Under the pieces are notes generated by a model that saw nothing but the letters and a program-made list of their open reading frames with translations, made no database searches and was not told where the DNA came from. Shown one piece after another: positions 34,884 to 44,336 of a stretch of 64,000 bases of DNA. The stretch covers positions 1 through 64,000 of the forward strand of contig NZ_JAUORV010000013.1 of NCBI RefSeq assembly GCF_030548205.1. Reading direction: 5' to 3'. Each line of letters starts with the position of its first letter. Positions within the stretch are counted from its first letter, which is position 1. The translations under genes were made by a program, and so were the position numbers. Source of the DNA: Aliiglaciecola sp. 3_MG-2023 (GTDB lineage Bacteria; Pseudomonadota; Gammaproteobacteria; Enterobacterales; Alteromonadaceae).

Positions 34884-36623
34884 CTACAGACGTTGAGCTT
34901 TCATCTCCTTTGCACAGTAATCCACAGCTCTGGCTGTTAGCGCCATAAAAGTAAGTGATGGATTCACTACACCTGAGGAGCAGTACGCTGAACCATCAGT
35001 AACGAATAAATTCGGAATATCATGACTTTGGCAATATTGATTTAACACTGATGTTTTAGGATCACGTCCCATTCGCGCAGTGCCTACTTCATGAATGGCA
35101 ATGCCTGGAGCACGATGGGGCAGCTCATAGCTAGTCCCACTTTTAACGTTGGTACATCCCCCTGCTCGCAACATTTCAGCGCCCATTTCCGCGGCGTCAT
35201 CCATCATAGCTTTTTCGTTTTCACGATATTCCACGTTAAAATTAATAAGAGGCATACCCCACTTGTCTTTTTTATTCGGGTTTAAAGACATTTGATTATC
35301 AAAGTGTGGCAACATCTCCCCTTGAGCAGAGAAGTCCACTCCCCACTTACCCGGTGTACTTAACTGTTGCTTAAAGTCACTGCCAATACCATCTTGTTGA
35401 CTTTTCCCTCGCCAATCAGAACGATAGGTATTAATGCCGTAGGCAAATCCCCGAAGGTAGCCTTTGCGATACAATTCTGGCCTAGTCTGAAAGTTCGGCA
35501 TGTAACAAGATGAAGGTCGACGCCCCTTATAATATTCGTCATCAAACCCTTCAATATCCCCTGTAGCACGAGCATTATAATTATGATCCATCAGATAGTG
35601 ACCTAAAACACCAGAAGAATTAGCAATGCCGTTGGGGAATTTTTTAGAAGTAGAATTGAGCATTATCTGAGTAGTGCCAATGGTACTTGCACACAAAAAC
35701 ACCACATCGGCAAAATACTCACGGGTCGAAAGATCATCATTATCAATCACTCTCACCCCAATGGCGCGATTGCGTGTTTCATCATAAATAACACTATGCA
35801 CTACGCTGTTGGCAGCGATACTTAAATTGTTGGTTTTAGCAGCTGCTGGCAAGGTCGAACTTTGTGTTGAAAAATAAGCGCCAAACGAGCAGCCTTTTTG
35901 ACATTCATTACGGGTCTGGCACTGCACTCTTCCTTGAGATAAATGCAGTAATGTAGGCTCCGTAAGGTGCGCGGTACGCCCCATAATTAAATTTCGACCG
36001 GGAAAGGCTTTTTCAATTTTAGCTTTTAACGCTTTTTCAGGACCCGTCATTGCAAATGGAGGTAAAAACTCGCCGTCGGGCAGATTAGGCAAATTCTCTT
36101 TGCTACCACTTATCCCCGCAAAGGTCTCCACGTAGGAATACCAATCGGCAATATCGTCATAACGTATGGGCCAGTCGTTCCCCACGCCGTCACGTTTATT
36201 GGCGAGAAAGTCATCTTCGCACATTCGATAACTTTGGCGATGCCACAACAGTGATTTACCACCTAGCTGATTACCTCGGATCCACCTAAAGTCTGTACCT
36301 TCAGTTGTCTCATAGGGTAAATCGCGATCATTGCCAAAAAATTGTTTGGTGCCGTCGTGAAAGGCATAACAATCTTTTTGAATTTTGTATTGCTGTTCAA
36401 TTAACAGATTATCGACTTTACTTCGATTATCATACTCCCAAACAGGTTTGCCTTCGGCTATATAGTCTTTGCGGTGCTCAACCACTCGGCCACGTTCGAT
36501 CATCAAGGTTTTGAAGCCACGCTCACAAAACTCCTTAGCCGCCCATCCACCGGTGATCCCGGAGCCCACTACCAATACATCAAATTTTTCATTCTGCTGT
36601 TTAATATAAATATCTTTATTCAC
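34884..36623 (-). CDS. GMC-family FAD oxidoreductase (sugar/alcohol dehydrogenase large subunit)
   Basis: This 579-residue flavoenzyme has the ADP-binding motif VLVVGSGITGGWAAKE near residue 16. The GMC signature region is RGNQLGGKSLLWHRQ near 115. A Cys cluster CQTRNECQKGC near 235 is placed like the Fe-S ligands of bacterial FAD glucose dehydrogenases. The C-terminal active site has HEVGTARMG (His) and VNPSLTFMA (Asn). The adjacent gene encodes a gluconate-2-dehydrogenase-subunit-3-like partner, so the complex probably oxidises a sugar in the periplasm and passes electrons onward. Glucoside 3-dehydrogenases have this arrangement; substrate is inferred only. Confidence 0.88.
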   Translation of the reverse strand: MNKDIYIKQQNEKFDVLVVGSGITGGWAAKEFCERGFKTLMIERGRVVEHRKDYIAEGKPVWEYDNRSKVDNLLIEQQYKIQKDCYAFHDGTKQFFGNDRDLPYETTEGTDFRWIRGNQLGGKSLLWHRQSYRMCEDDFLANKRDGVGNDWPIRYDDIADWYSYVETFAGISGSKENLPNLPDGEFLPPFAMTGPEKALKAKIEKAFPGRNLIMGRTAHLTEPTLLHLSQGRVQCQTRNECQKGCSFGAYFSTQSSTLPAAAKTNNLSIAANSVVHSVIYDETRNRAIGVRVIDNDDLSTREYFADVVFLCASTIGTTQIMLNSTSKKFPNGIANSSGVLGHYLMDHNYNARATGDIEGFDDEYYKGRRPSSCYMPNFQTRPELYRKGYLRGFAYGINTYRSDWRGKSQQDGIGSDFKQQLSTPGKWGVDFSAQGEMLPHFDNQMSLNPNKKDKWGMPLINFNVEYRENEKAMMDDAAEMGAEMLRAGGCTNVKSGTSYELPHRAPGIAIHEVGTARMGRDPKTSVLNQYCQSHDIPNLFVTDGSAYCSSGVVNPSLTFMALTARAVDYCAKEMKAQRL

Positions 36624-36681
36624 GTTATTTCCTAGGGATTTTTTAACTGGGCCAAAAAGTAATAATCAGTGCCAATTTGGC

Positions 36682-37290
36682 TCAATAGTAAGCAAGACTT
36701 CCCCACGATTTATCCCCTTCTTGAAGGGGAATAACACTAAAACCACCAGGTACAGGATCGTAGCGGAGAATTTCTTTAGCGCCTTGCTCAGAGGTAAAAT
36801 AGCCAAATACAATTAATGATTTGAGGAACTTAAACTGGTTCCTCTGAAGTTGAGTAAAACCCTTCATAGCTTCAATAGATTGGAGTAATTCAACTTGTTG
36901 TTGATTGTTAAGCTGAGGAAAAGATTGGTTTAGGTGTGCCAATGAATAGTCATTGATTTGGGTAATGATTTGCAAACATACTTGCTGCTCACTTTTACTG
37001 TGGCAGTGAAATAATTGATGATCTACAAAGCCATGACAATCTAAATCTGCACCACTGGGCGTATCTGTTCTGGGTAAAATAGTGTTAACTATGTGCTTTA
37101 ACGTCTGCATAGTGGTTTTATCAAACAACAGGCCAGCGGCATCTAATTTTTCTGCTCTAATTTGAAATCCGAGTGCTACGTTAAGATTAGAGCCATACAC
37201 CAAGGCCGTAGCCGACGTTACACCCATGGTGCGAACTAGGTGCTGCATGAATTTTCGTCTTTGTGGTTGACTTAGCTTAGTGGGTTTCAT
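36682..37290 (-). CDS. Gluconate 2-dehydrogenase subunit 3-like protein with Tat signal
   Basis: The start at ATG 37290 gives 202 residues, and the ATG lies inside the last codons of the preceding permease gene (14-bp overlap). A longer frame to 37407 only copies the permease sequence in another frame. The N-terminus QPQRRKFMQHLV with a following hydrophobic stretch is a twin-arginine signal. The mature part shows the family helices (MQTLKHIVNTILPRTDTPSGADLD; FLKSLIVFGYFTSEQGAKEIL; YDPVPGG). Such small subunits help fold and export their GMC partner, encoded 58 bp downstream. Confidence 0.87.
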   Translation of the reverse strand: MKPTKLSQPQRRKFMQHLVRTMGVTSATALVYGSNLNVALGFQIRAEKLDAAGLLFDKTTMQTLKHIVNTILPRTDTPSGADLDCHGFVDHQLFHCHSKSEQQVCLQIITQINDYSLAHLNQSFPQLNNQQQVELLQSIEAMKGFTQLQRNQFKFLKSLIVFGYFTSEQGAKEILRYDPVPGGFSVIPLQEGDKSWGSLAYY

Positions 37291-38524
37291 TGGTGGCTCC
37301 AACTTGGTGATTGATTGCAATTTTTTCGTTTTTAAATGCCAGCATAAATAGTAAGAACACAGCGAAAGCAAATATCGCTGGGAACAACCAAATGTTGAAC
37401 CAAGCATGGCCGAATTCGGTTGCGTAGGAATCCGTTATTTTACCGGCAATCCAGAATCCGGCCAACATACCTATTCCATAGGTTGCCAAGGTAATTAAAC
37501 CCTGGGCGGCATTTTTGACTTTAGCGCCTGCTTTAGAGTCTGTGTATATTTGTCCGGAAACGAAGAAAAAGTCATAACACACCCCGTGTAATGCAATGCC
37601 AACTAACAGCAATACTATACCGCTATCCGCATTCCCATAGGCGAATAATACATAGCGTAAAACCCATGCCAGCATCCCGAACAACAGGGTAAGTTTAATT
37701 CCAAAGCGATTTAAAAAGACCGGCAGAATGAGCATAAATACCACTTCAGAAACTTGCCCCAGGGTCATTTTCCCGGTTGCGTTGGTAACGCCGGTTTCAG
37801 TTAAGAATGGATTGGCATTTTGATAATAAAAAGCCAAGGGAATACAAATTAAAATAGAAGATACGAAAAACACTAAGAAGTTCTTATCTTTCAATAATGC
37901 AAGGGCATCAAGTCCTAGTATCTCGTGCAATCCCATTTGTTGACCGGCACTTTTAGGCGGTGTTTTTGGCAACATAAAACTGAACAGCCCCAAACATAAT
38001 GACGCAACAGCACTCAGTAAAAAGGTATTGGCTAACATGCCTTGTTCAATGGCTTCTTTGCCATCCCAGGCGAATAGGTAACTAATGGACAAGCCCGCGA
38101 CAATCCAACCAATGGTGCCCCATACTCTAATTTTGCCAAACTGTTTTGACGGGTCACGCATTTGTGAAAACGCCACCGAGTTAACCAGCGCTAGAGTGGG
38201 CATATAGACAATCATATAACCTAAAACAAATGGATAAAAAGCAGTAAAATCAGCCGCTTGATACAGACAGTACATTAACACTGCACCGATTAAATGCAGC
38301 ACCCCGAGTATCCGCTCTGCATTAAAATAACGATCGGCAATCAGGCCAATAATAAATGGCGCAATAATGGCTCCCCAGGATTGAGTTGAAAAAGCCATTC
38401 CGATTTGACTGCCCGAGGCGGCTAAATTATTTGCCAAAAACGTACCTAAGGTAACGAACCAGCCTCCCCATATGAAAAACTGCAAAAACATCATTAAACT
38501 AAGTAGTAGAGTTACATTGTTCAT
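37277..38524 (-). CDS. MFS transporter, nucleoside:H+ symporter (NHS/NupG-like) family
   Basis: This 415-residue permease has twelve membrane helices. Family motifs are LQFFIWGGWFVTLGTFL at the start, IIAPFIIGLIADRYF between helices 2 and 3, and FGKIRVWGTIGWIVAGL near 140. The NHS family includes NupG/XapB, but relatives occur widely in sugar oxidation gene sets, where the cargo is probably a glycoside or keto-sugar. It precedes and overlaps the Tat-targeted subunit gene. GGAGTAATAAGAATA before ATG is a good ribosome site. Confidence 0.87.
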   Translation of the reverse strand: MNNVTLLLSLMMFLQFFIWGGWFVTLGTFLANNLAASGSQIGMAFSTQSWGAIIAPFIIGLIADRYFNAERILGVLHLIGAVLMYCLYQAADFTAFYPFVLGYMIVYMPTLALVNSVAFSQMRDPSKQFGKIRVWGTIGWIVAGLSISYLFAWDGKEAIEQGMLANTFLLSAVASLCLGLFSFMLPKTPPKSAGQQMGLHEILGLDALALLKDKNFLVFFVSSILICIPLAFYYQNANPFLTETGVTNATGKMTLGQVSEVVFMLILPVFLNRFGIKLTLLFGMLAWVLRYVLFAYGNADSGIVLLLVGIALHGVCYDFFFVSGQIYTDSKAGAKVKNAAQGLITLATYGIGMLAGFWIAGKITDSYATEFGHAWFNIWLFPAIFAFAVFLLFMLAFKNEKIAINHQVGATNETH

Positions 38525-38587
38525 TATTCTTATTACTCCTAGGATGAAACCACAGACAAGTTATCAACCCACAATTTAAGGGGGAGT

Positions 38588-39640
38588 TTAAAGCCCCAAA
38601 ATACGCCGATTTAACTCATCATCTGCGCCGCCACCAGCAAAGTCATCGAAGGCTTTTTCTGTGGGTCGTATCAGGTGTTGTGCAATAAATTTAGCCCCTT
38701 CAGCAGCGCCATCTTCTGGGTGTTTAATACAACACTCCCACTCCATCACTGCCCAACCATCAAATCCGTATTGAGTCAATTTGCTGAATATCCCCTTAAA
38801 GTCAATTTGACCATCACCAAGAGAACGAAAGCGTCCTGGCCTATCTAGCCAGCCTTGATAACCGCCATACACACCAGATCGACCTGAAGGTTTAAACTCA
38901 GCATCTTTGACATGGAATGCTTTAATCCGTTCATGGTACAAATCGATGAAGGCTAGGTAATCGAGTTGCTGCAAAATAAAGTGGCTTGGATCATATAAAA
39001 TGTTGGCTCTAGGGTGATGTTCAGTGGCGGCCAAGAACATTTCAAAGGACGCACCGTCATGAAGATCTTCACCAGGATGTAACTCAAAGCATAAATCTAC
39101 TCCGGCTTCATCAAAGGCATCCAGAATCGGTAACCAGCGACGGCCTAACTCTTCAAAACCTCGCTCCACCAAACCCGCCGGGCGCTGCGGCCAAGGATAC
39201 ATTGTGTGCCATAGCAAGGCACCGGAAAAACTAGCATGAGCAGTTAGCCGCAAATTGGCGCTCGCCTTCGCAGCCCACAACATTTGCTGCACTGCCCACT
39301 TTTGACGGGCACTAGGATCGTTTTTAACCTCGTTAGGGGCAAAACCATCAAACATTTCATCATAAGCAGGGTTCACAGCTACCAACTGGCCCTGTAAATG
39401 GGTCGATAGTTCACTTATTACCATGCCATGTTTGGCAACTGTGGCTTCAATTTCAGCGCAGTAAGACTGGCTAGTTGCAGCTTGTTGCAAATCGAATATG
39501 CGCTCATCCCAAGTGGGTATTTGTACGGCTTTGAACCCCAGGGATGAAGCCCACTGACAGATATCATTTAAACTGTTAAAAGGTGATTCATCAGCAGCGA
39601 ACTGAGCTAAAAAAATTCCTGGACCTTTAATTTGTTTCAT
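38588..39640 (-). CDS. Sugar phosphate isomerase/epimerase-type TIM barrel
   Basis: This protein of about 350 residues has the xylose-isomerase-like (AP_endonuc_2) fold. Metal-ligand regions are LCFELHPGEDLHDG, NILYDPSHFILQ, IKAFHVKDAEF and GWAVMEWECC. ATG 39640 is chosen because AAGGAA lies 8 nt upstream and it clears the preceding gene; the longer frame to 39688 would overlap that gene by 37 bp. Such proteins isomerise or epimerise keto-sugars, or catalyse beta-elimination of 3-keto-glycosides. It lies 12 bp after a Gfo/Idh oxidoreductase gene, so the two probably act on the same intermediate. Confidence 0.88.
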   Translation of the reverse strand: MKQIKGPGIFLAQFAADESPFNSLNDICQWASSLGFKAVQIPTWDERIFDLQQAATSQSYCAEIEATVAKHGMVISELSTHLQGQLVAVNPAYDEMFDGFAPNEVKNDPSARQKWAVQQMLWAAKASANLRLTAHASFSGALLWHTMYPWPQRPAGLVERGFEELGRRWLPILDAFDEAGVDLCFELHPGEDLHDGASFEMFLAATEHHPRANILYDPSHFILQQLDYLAFIDLYHERIKAFHVKDAEFKPSGRSGVYGGYQGWLDRPGRFRSLGDGQIDFKGIFSKLTQYGFDGWAVMEWECCIKHPEDGAAEGAKFIAQHLIRPTEKAFDDFAGGGADDELNRRILGL

Positions 39641-39651
39641 AGCGCGATTCC

Positions 39652-40833
39652 TTAGAGCTTTATATTGGAGAGTAAAAACGGGTGCCACTTCTGTTCAGAG
39701 CGACTCGCAGCTACTGTGTTTTCGATGAATGCCATACCGCGGATAGCAGCCTCTATGCCTGGTGCTTGCAGGGAAATATCGGTGTTTTTCGATTTATCAA
39801 AATCACGAATTTGTTGGGCAAACTGACAATATAAATTAGCAAAGGCTTCAATATAGCCCTCAGGGTGCCCAGCAGGAGTGCGCATACTTTGAGCGGTTGC
39901 TGCCGCACACTCCCCCACTCCGGCACGGATCATTTGACTGGGCTTATCATTAAATCTCATCCAAAGGGTATTGGGTTCCATTTGCTGCCATTGCAAACTA
40001 GCCTTTTTGCCATAAATGCGAATATTGAGGTTATTTTCTTCACCAACGGCAATTTGACTTGATAATAAGACCCCCTTTGCACCGTTATTAAAGCGCAACA
40101 GCACAGTACCATCGTCATCCAGTACACGACCATCCACGACGGGCTCTAAGTCTGCACATAGTTTAACAATTTCCAATCCACTAATGGTTTCGGCTAAATT
40201 GGCAGCATGTACACCTATATCTCCCATGCAACAGCTCACACCCGCACGTTTGGGATCTAGCCGCCAACTCGCTTGTTTTCCAGCTTCATCTTCTTTATTG
40301 GCTAGCCATCCTTGTGAATACTCAACAACAACCTTAGTAATCTCTCCTAACTCGCCATTTGCAACCCGGGCGGTGGCTTCTTTAACCATAGGGTAGCCCG
40401 TATAGGTGTGGGTAAGGCCATACAAGCAACCAGATTGTTCGATAATCTCTTTCAGCTCAATGGCTTCGTTTAAAGTAAAAGTTGCCGGTTTATCTGACAT
40501 CACATGAAAGCCAGCCTGCAATGCAGCTACGGCTACTGGAAAATGTAAGTGATTCGGCGTTACTATGGAAACAAACTGCATCCGTTGCGAAGCGGGAAGC
40601 TTAGCTTCTTGTGTAAACATAGTGTTAAAGTCGGCATAGCAACGTTCCGAGGGGATACTCAACATTTGTCCAGTTTCTTGTCCATTCGCGGGGTCAGAAC
40701 TAAATGCGCCACAGACCAATTCAATCTCGCCGTCTAAGTTTGCGGCGGCACGATGAATAGCACCAATAAATGCGCCTTTACCTCCACCAACCATGCCCAT
40801 GCGAACTTTTTTCGATGACACTCCAATATCCAT
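39652..40833 (-). CDS. Gfo/Idh/MocA-family NAD(P)-dependent oxidoreductase
   Basis: This 393-residue protein has an N-terminal Rossmann fold (VRMGMVGGGKGAFIGAIHR near residue 10) and the family lysine motif HVMSDKPATFTLNEA (EKP variant DKP, near 120). Its C-terminal dehydrogenase domain shows CCMGDIGVHAANLAE (Asp and His of the active site). Members oxidise sugars or inositols, including carbon-3 of glucosides in the cytosol. It is the first gene of the - strand operon (Gfo/Idh, isomerase, permease, Tat subunit, GMC enzyme). A divergent PAS-AraC regulator lies 159 bp away. Confidence 0.9.
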   Translation of the reverse strand: MDIGVSSKKVRMGMVGGGKGAFIGAIHRAAANLDGEIELVCGAFSSDPANGQETGQMLSIPSERCYADFNTMFTQEAKLPASQRMQFVSIVTPNHLHFPVAVAALQAGFHVMSDKPATFTLNEAIELKEIIEQSGCLYGLTHTYTGYPMVKEATARVANGELGEITKVVVEYSQGWLANKEDEAGKQASWRLDPKRAGVSCCMGDIGVHAANLAETISGLEIVKLCADLEPVVDGRVLDDDGTVLLRFNNGAKGVLLSSQIAVGEENNLNIRIYGKKASLQWQQMEPNTLWMRFNDKPSQMIRAGVGECAAATAQSMRTPAGHPEGYIEAFANLYCQFAQQIRDFDKSKNTDISLQAPGIEAAIRGMAFIENTVAASRSEQKWHPFLLSNIKL

Positions 40834-40992
40834 GAAAACTCGACCCTCAAGCTATTTTTAACAATCTATTATCAAGTATAGGTAATTTGCTAGTACTCTC
40901 GATATGATTTATTCGGTCATTAGTGCAATAATTTCGGCGCGCACAACCATAAAATTAGTTAAACTAGGATTATGTGGCCAACGGAGGTAGCT

Positions 40993-41793
40993 ATGTCACA
41001 ATTCTGGATTGAATCTATGGGGGAGCTAGAGATCAAGCAATTGGTTGAAGTGTTTGAGCTTACCCCTGACATCTTGTTTTGGATTAAAGATCGACAGAGT
41101 CGTGTTGTATATGCCAACAATGCGTATTTAGAGCATTCTGGTTTTCAGAGTCGAAGCCAAGTGTATGGAAAAACAGATACTGAACTGTTTGCGCCACATT
41201 TAGCACTGCAATACATAACGGACGATCAAAAAATACTGGATGGCGAATTAATTACATCTCGTTTGGAAATGAATTTATCTAAAGATGGTGAGTTGGGCTG
41301 GTTTTCAACTTCAAAACGACCACTTCGCGATAAAAATAACAATATTATTGGCTCTTATGGTATCACCCGGCATTTTCATAAATCCTCTCAAGCCCTTGCA
41401 AATTTTGATAGTATTCGGATTCCTCTGGATTTTATTCGCAAAAATTATCATCGGGCGATTTCGTTAACCGAACTAGCTGAGTTATCTCACTTATCCGTTA
41501 GCGCCCTCGAAAGACGTTTCAAAAAACAATTGTCTAAGACACCCACCCGTATTATCAACGAAGTCAGATTGGAAAATGCACGATTATTATTGGTAGAAAC
41601 AGATACGCCGATTTCAGAAATAGCGTTTAAATGTGGATTCAGTGATCACAGTTATTTCACCAAACAATTTAAACAGTTTTTTGGATTTCACCCGTCCAAA
41701 ATGCGCGAACAAATGCAGGCCGAGAAATTACAAACTGACAAACTAAAGCACCTGGAAGTAGCCTCTGCAATTTTAGCCAAAGAAACAGAATAG
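40993..41793 (+). CDS. PAS-domain AraC-family transcriptional regulator
   Basis: This protein of about 266 residues has an N-terminal PAS domain (about 15-130: LTPDILFWIKDRQSRVVYAN, TDTELF, GSYGITRHF) and a C-terminal AraC double HTH (about 150-245: SLTELAELSHLSVSALERRFKK, ISEIAFKCGFSDHSYFTKQFK). GGAGGTAGCT stands before ATG 40993, so the upstream ATG at 40972 is rejected. It is divergent from the Gfo/Idh-GMC operon and is probably its activator. The PAS fold in place of the usual cupin suggests sensing of a small ligand or redox state. Confidence 0.88.
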   Translation: MSQFWIESMGELEIKQLVEVFELTPDILFWIKDRQSRVVYANNAYLEHSGFQSRSQVYGKTDTELFAPHLALQYITDDQKILDGELITSRLEMNLSKDGELGWFSTSKRPLRDKNNNIIGSYGITRHFHKSSQALANFDSIRIPLDFIRKNYHRAISLTELAELSHLSVSALERRFKKQLSKTPTRIINEVRLENARLLLVETDTPISEIAFKCGFSDHSYFTKQFKQFFGFHPSKMREQMQAEKLQTDKLKHLEVASAILAKETE

Positions 41794-41843
41794 GAATGAA
41801 AGAGAGCTTGGCCGACGCAAAACTCTCTAGTGCTTAAAGATAA

Positions 41844-42677
41844 TTAGAACTTTTCTAACGATTTAAGATATAAAATGCTTTTGGGTATTTGCTGTACCAC
41901 TCTGGAAGATTCATCTTCCAAAAAGAAATATCGAATGCCCTGTTTTTTTGCCTCAGCGACGACAGAAGCAATTCCAACATCCCCCTGACCTAACACCACA
42001 TTGGTATCGCCATCTGCCGAGCCTTTAGATGAATTAGGCGTCCCTTTTTTACGATCTTTAAGATGCAGTGACGTGAATCTTCCTGGATATTTTTTAAGTA
42101 ATTCTGTTGGGTTCATTCCAGCGTGTTTCGTCCAAAATACATCCATTTGAAATTGCGCCTGATCCACGTTTTGAATAATGTAATCAAACAAAGTTTCATT
42201 TTTATACGGCAGATACTCATACCCATGGGCATGATATTGCAAAGTTACACCATGTTTTTTCAACAGTGCACCAGCCTCATTCATCACTTTGACAGTTTTA
42301 TCAGCATCGTCAAAAAGAAAGTTGTCACCGTGGGGAACCCAATAGAAAGTGGTATAGTTTGCAGCATAAAATTTTGCCCGATAAACCGCGGCCATAGGAT
42401 TGTCTCTCAGTTCTTCAAAACTGGTATCTGTGCTCACCACATCAATACCACGTTTATCCAATTCAGCTCTAAATTCTTCTACCGAATAACCATATAGATC
42501 GCGACTGCCTTCAACAGTATGTAAACCCCAATCTTGAATTTGGTCGAGGGTCTTGGCCGGATCATCTGCAAACTGATGACGTAGACTAAATAATTGTAAA
42601 CCCAGTTCATGGGCAGCGATTTGAGCACTAAATAAAAAGCAAAGACTTATTAATAAGCTACTGATACATTTTTTCAT
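41844..42677 (-). CDS. Secreted sugar isomerase/epimerase-like TIM barrel
   Basis: This protein of about 277 residues has a signal peptide (MKKCISSLLISLCFLFSAQIAA, mature from HELGLQLFSLR). A xylose-isomerase-like barrel follows with YHAHGYEYLP, FQMDVFWTKHAG, FTSLHLKDRK and YFFLEDES. ATG 42677 fits the signal peptide; the longer frame to 42725 adds only hydrophilic residues. A periplasmic location is unusual for an isomerase fold. It fits periplasmic oxidation of a glycoside by the GMC complex nearby, with this protein acting on the keto product (inference). It converges with the PAS-AraC gene. Confidence 0.85.
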   Translation of the reverse strand: MKKCISSLLISLCFLFSAQIAAHELGLQLFSLRHQFADDPAKTLDQIQDWGLHTVEGSRDLYGYSVEEFRAELDKRGIDVVSTDTSFEELRDNPMAAVYRAKFYAANYTTFYWVPHGDNFLFDDADKTVKVMNEAGALLKKHGVTLQYHAHGYEYLPYKNETLFDYIIQNVDQAQFQMDVFWTKHAGMNPTELLKKYPGRFTSLHLKDRKKGTPNSSKGSADGDTNVVLGQGDVGIASVVAEAKKQGIRYFFLEDESSRVVQQIPKSILYLKSLEKF

Positions 42678-42949
42678 GACGTGGTTCCGAGGTCTATTGT
42701 CTAATGTTGGAATAGCCGAAATCATATAAGCTTGTGTGCCCAGCCCCGTATAATAAAATCGGTTGAAGCTATAATAATTTCAGCGAATAACATTTCATTA
42801 ACCTTTCCAGTCCAGTTCACCCTTGTAAACAACCCGTTTCATCCCATGACCTAATACCCATGTTAACTAAATCCTTGATTACACCAAGATTATAAAGATT
42901 AAATTTAGTAGACTGATTCAATACCGCATAGATTTTAAGGATCAACAGA

Positions 42950-44257
42950 GTGAAACTTGCAAAATATTTTGTCACGATAGTACTCAGCTTCGTGCTTTCC
43001 AGCGCCGCTTTGTGTGCTGATTTGGAAACATTAATAAGTCAAAAAAGTGAAGAGATTGAGGCAGAAGTCATAAAGCTAAGACGCCATTTTCACGAAAACC
43101 CAGAACTATCTAACCGCGAGATTGAAACCGCTAAAACGGTGGCTGCCTACTTAAAAGATCTCGGTATGGAAATAGAAACAGGGATTGCTTACACCGGCGT
43201 TGTTGGCATTCTCAAAGGCGGTAAACCCGGTAAAGTGGTTGCCCTGAGAGCAGATATGGATGCCCTACCGGTAACCGAACAAACGGGTTTAAGTTTCGCT
43301 TCTACAAAACGAACCCAATACAATGGTAAGGAAGTAGGAGTCATGCATGCTTGTGGACACGATGCACACATGGCAATTTTATTAGGTACAGCCAAAGTGT
43401 TAGCCAGTATGCAAGAACATATCCCTGGCACCATTAAATTCATATTTCAACCTGCAGAAGAAGGGGCGCCACCTGAAGAAGGCGGCGGCGCTGCCATGAT
43501 GATCGAAGAAGGAGTATTGGCGGGTGAATACGCACCTGAGGCCATTTTTGGTTTGCATGTTTGGCCATATAAATCAGGGGATATTCTGTACCGTCCTAAA
43601 GGTGCTATGGCCGCTGTCGATACTTTCTTTGTGGAAGTGACTGGCAAACAAACCCACGGCTCATCGCCATGGCTAGGAGTCGATCCTATTGTTGCAGCAA
43701 GCCAGATTGTTAGCGCAATTCAAACCATTCCCAGTCGACAACTTGATATTACGGCAGCCCCATCCGTGATCACTGTGGGAACCATTGAAGGTGGCTTGAG
43801 ACACAATATTATTTCTGACAAAGTCACCATGAGCGGTACGATTCGTACTTTTGACAAAGGCGTAAGAAAAGAGTTACTTAAGCGTTTAAAATCGACTGTT
43901 GAAACCGCAGCATCATTAACCGGTGCAAAGGCTGACTTTAAGGTTATTTCAGCAACATTGGTCACCTACAACGATGAAGCTTTAACCCAACAAATGTTAC
44001 CTACCATGCAAAAGGTGGTGGGTGAGGAACATGTACGTCATAATTCAGTCATTATGGCCGGTGAAGACTTTTCCTACTTCCAAGATAAAATTCCCGGCTT
44101 ATATTTCATGTTGGGTATAGGTGCTGATGGGGTCCCTGAAGAAGAGATGAAAACCAACCACAGTCCTGATTTCTATGTTAATGAAAAGGCATTGAAAACC
44201 GGTGTGAAAGTGATGTCATCTTTGGCCGTTGATTATCTGGAAAGTGCATCCCAATAA
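42950..44257 (+). CDS. Secreted M20-family amidohydrolase (N-acyl amino acid hydrolase type)
   Basis: This 435-residue metallohydrolase has a signal peptide (LAKYFVTIVLSFVLSSAALCA). The M20D motifs are RRHFHENPELSNRE (near 45), ALRADMDALPVTE (near 100), MHACGHDAHMAIL (near 138), QPAEEGAPPEEGGGAAMM (near 168) and the dimerisation-domain HGSSPWLGVDP. Related enzymes remove acyl groups from amino acids or hydrolyse indole-amide conjugates. It starts with GTG and has AAGGATC upstream. It is apparently a single gene; a weak hairpin follows. Confidence 0.92.
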   Translation: MKLAKYFVTIVLSFVLSSAALCADLETLISQKSEEIEAEVIKLRRHFHENPELSNREIETAKTVAAYLKDLGMEIETGIAYTGVVGILKGGKPGKVVALRADMDALPVTEQTGLSFASTKRTQYNGKEVGVMHACGHDAHMAILLGTAKVLASMQEHIPGTIKFIFQPAEEGAPPEEGGGAAMMIEEGVLAGEYAPEAIFGLHVWPYKSGDILYRPKGAMAAVDTFFVEVTGKQTHGSSPWLGVDPIVAASQIVSAIQTIPSRQLDITAAPSVITVGTIEGGLRHNIISDKVTMSGTIRTFDKGVRKELLKRLKSTVETAASLTGAKADFKVISATLVTYNDEALTQQMLPTMQKVVGEEHVRHNSVIMAGEDFSYFQDKIPGLYFMLGIGADGVPEEEMKTNHSPDFYVNEKALKTGVKVMSSLAVDYLESASQ

Positions 44258-44282
44258 CCTAGGGTTAAGGGCATTCATTGCG

Positions 44283-44310
44283 GCACTGTTATCCACTTAG
44301 CAGTGCTTTA
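44283..44310 (+). terminator. Weak rho-independent terminator
   Basis: GCACTG (44283-44288) pairs with CAGTGC (44301-44306), then TTT. It is a short stem, placed just after the amidohydrolase gene. Confidence 0.4.
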
Positions 44311-44336
44311 ACACATAAAATAATAAGAAAAGTATT

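Noticed and set aside
36682-37407. Longer 241-residue version of the gluconate dehydrogenase subunit
   Set aside because: The extra 39 residues overlap the permease gene in another frame, and the Tat signal begins properly at 37290.
42838-42866. Degenerate REP copy before the M20 amidohydrolase
   Set aside because: CCATGACCTAATACCCATG resembles the type-1 palindrome but has too many changes to be sure.
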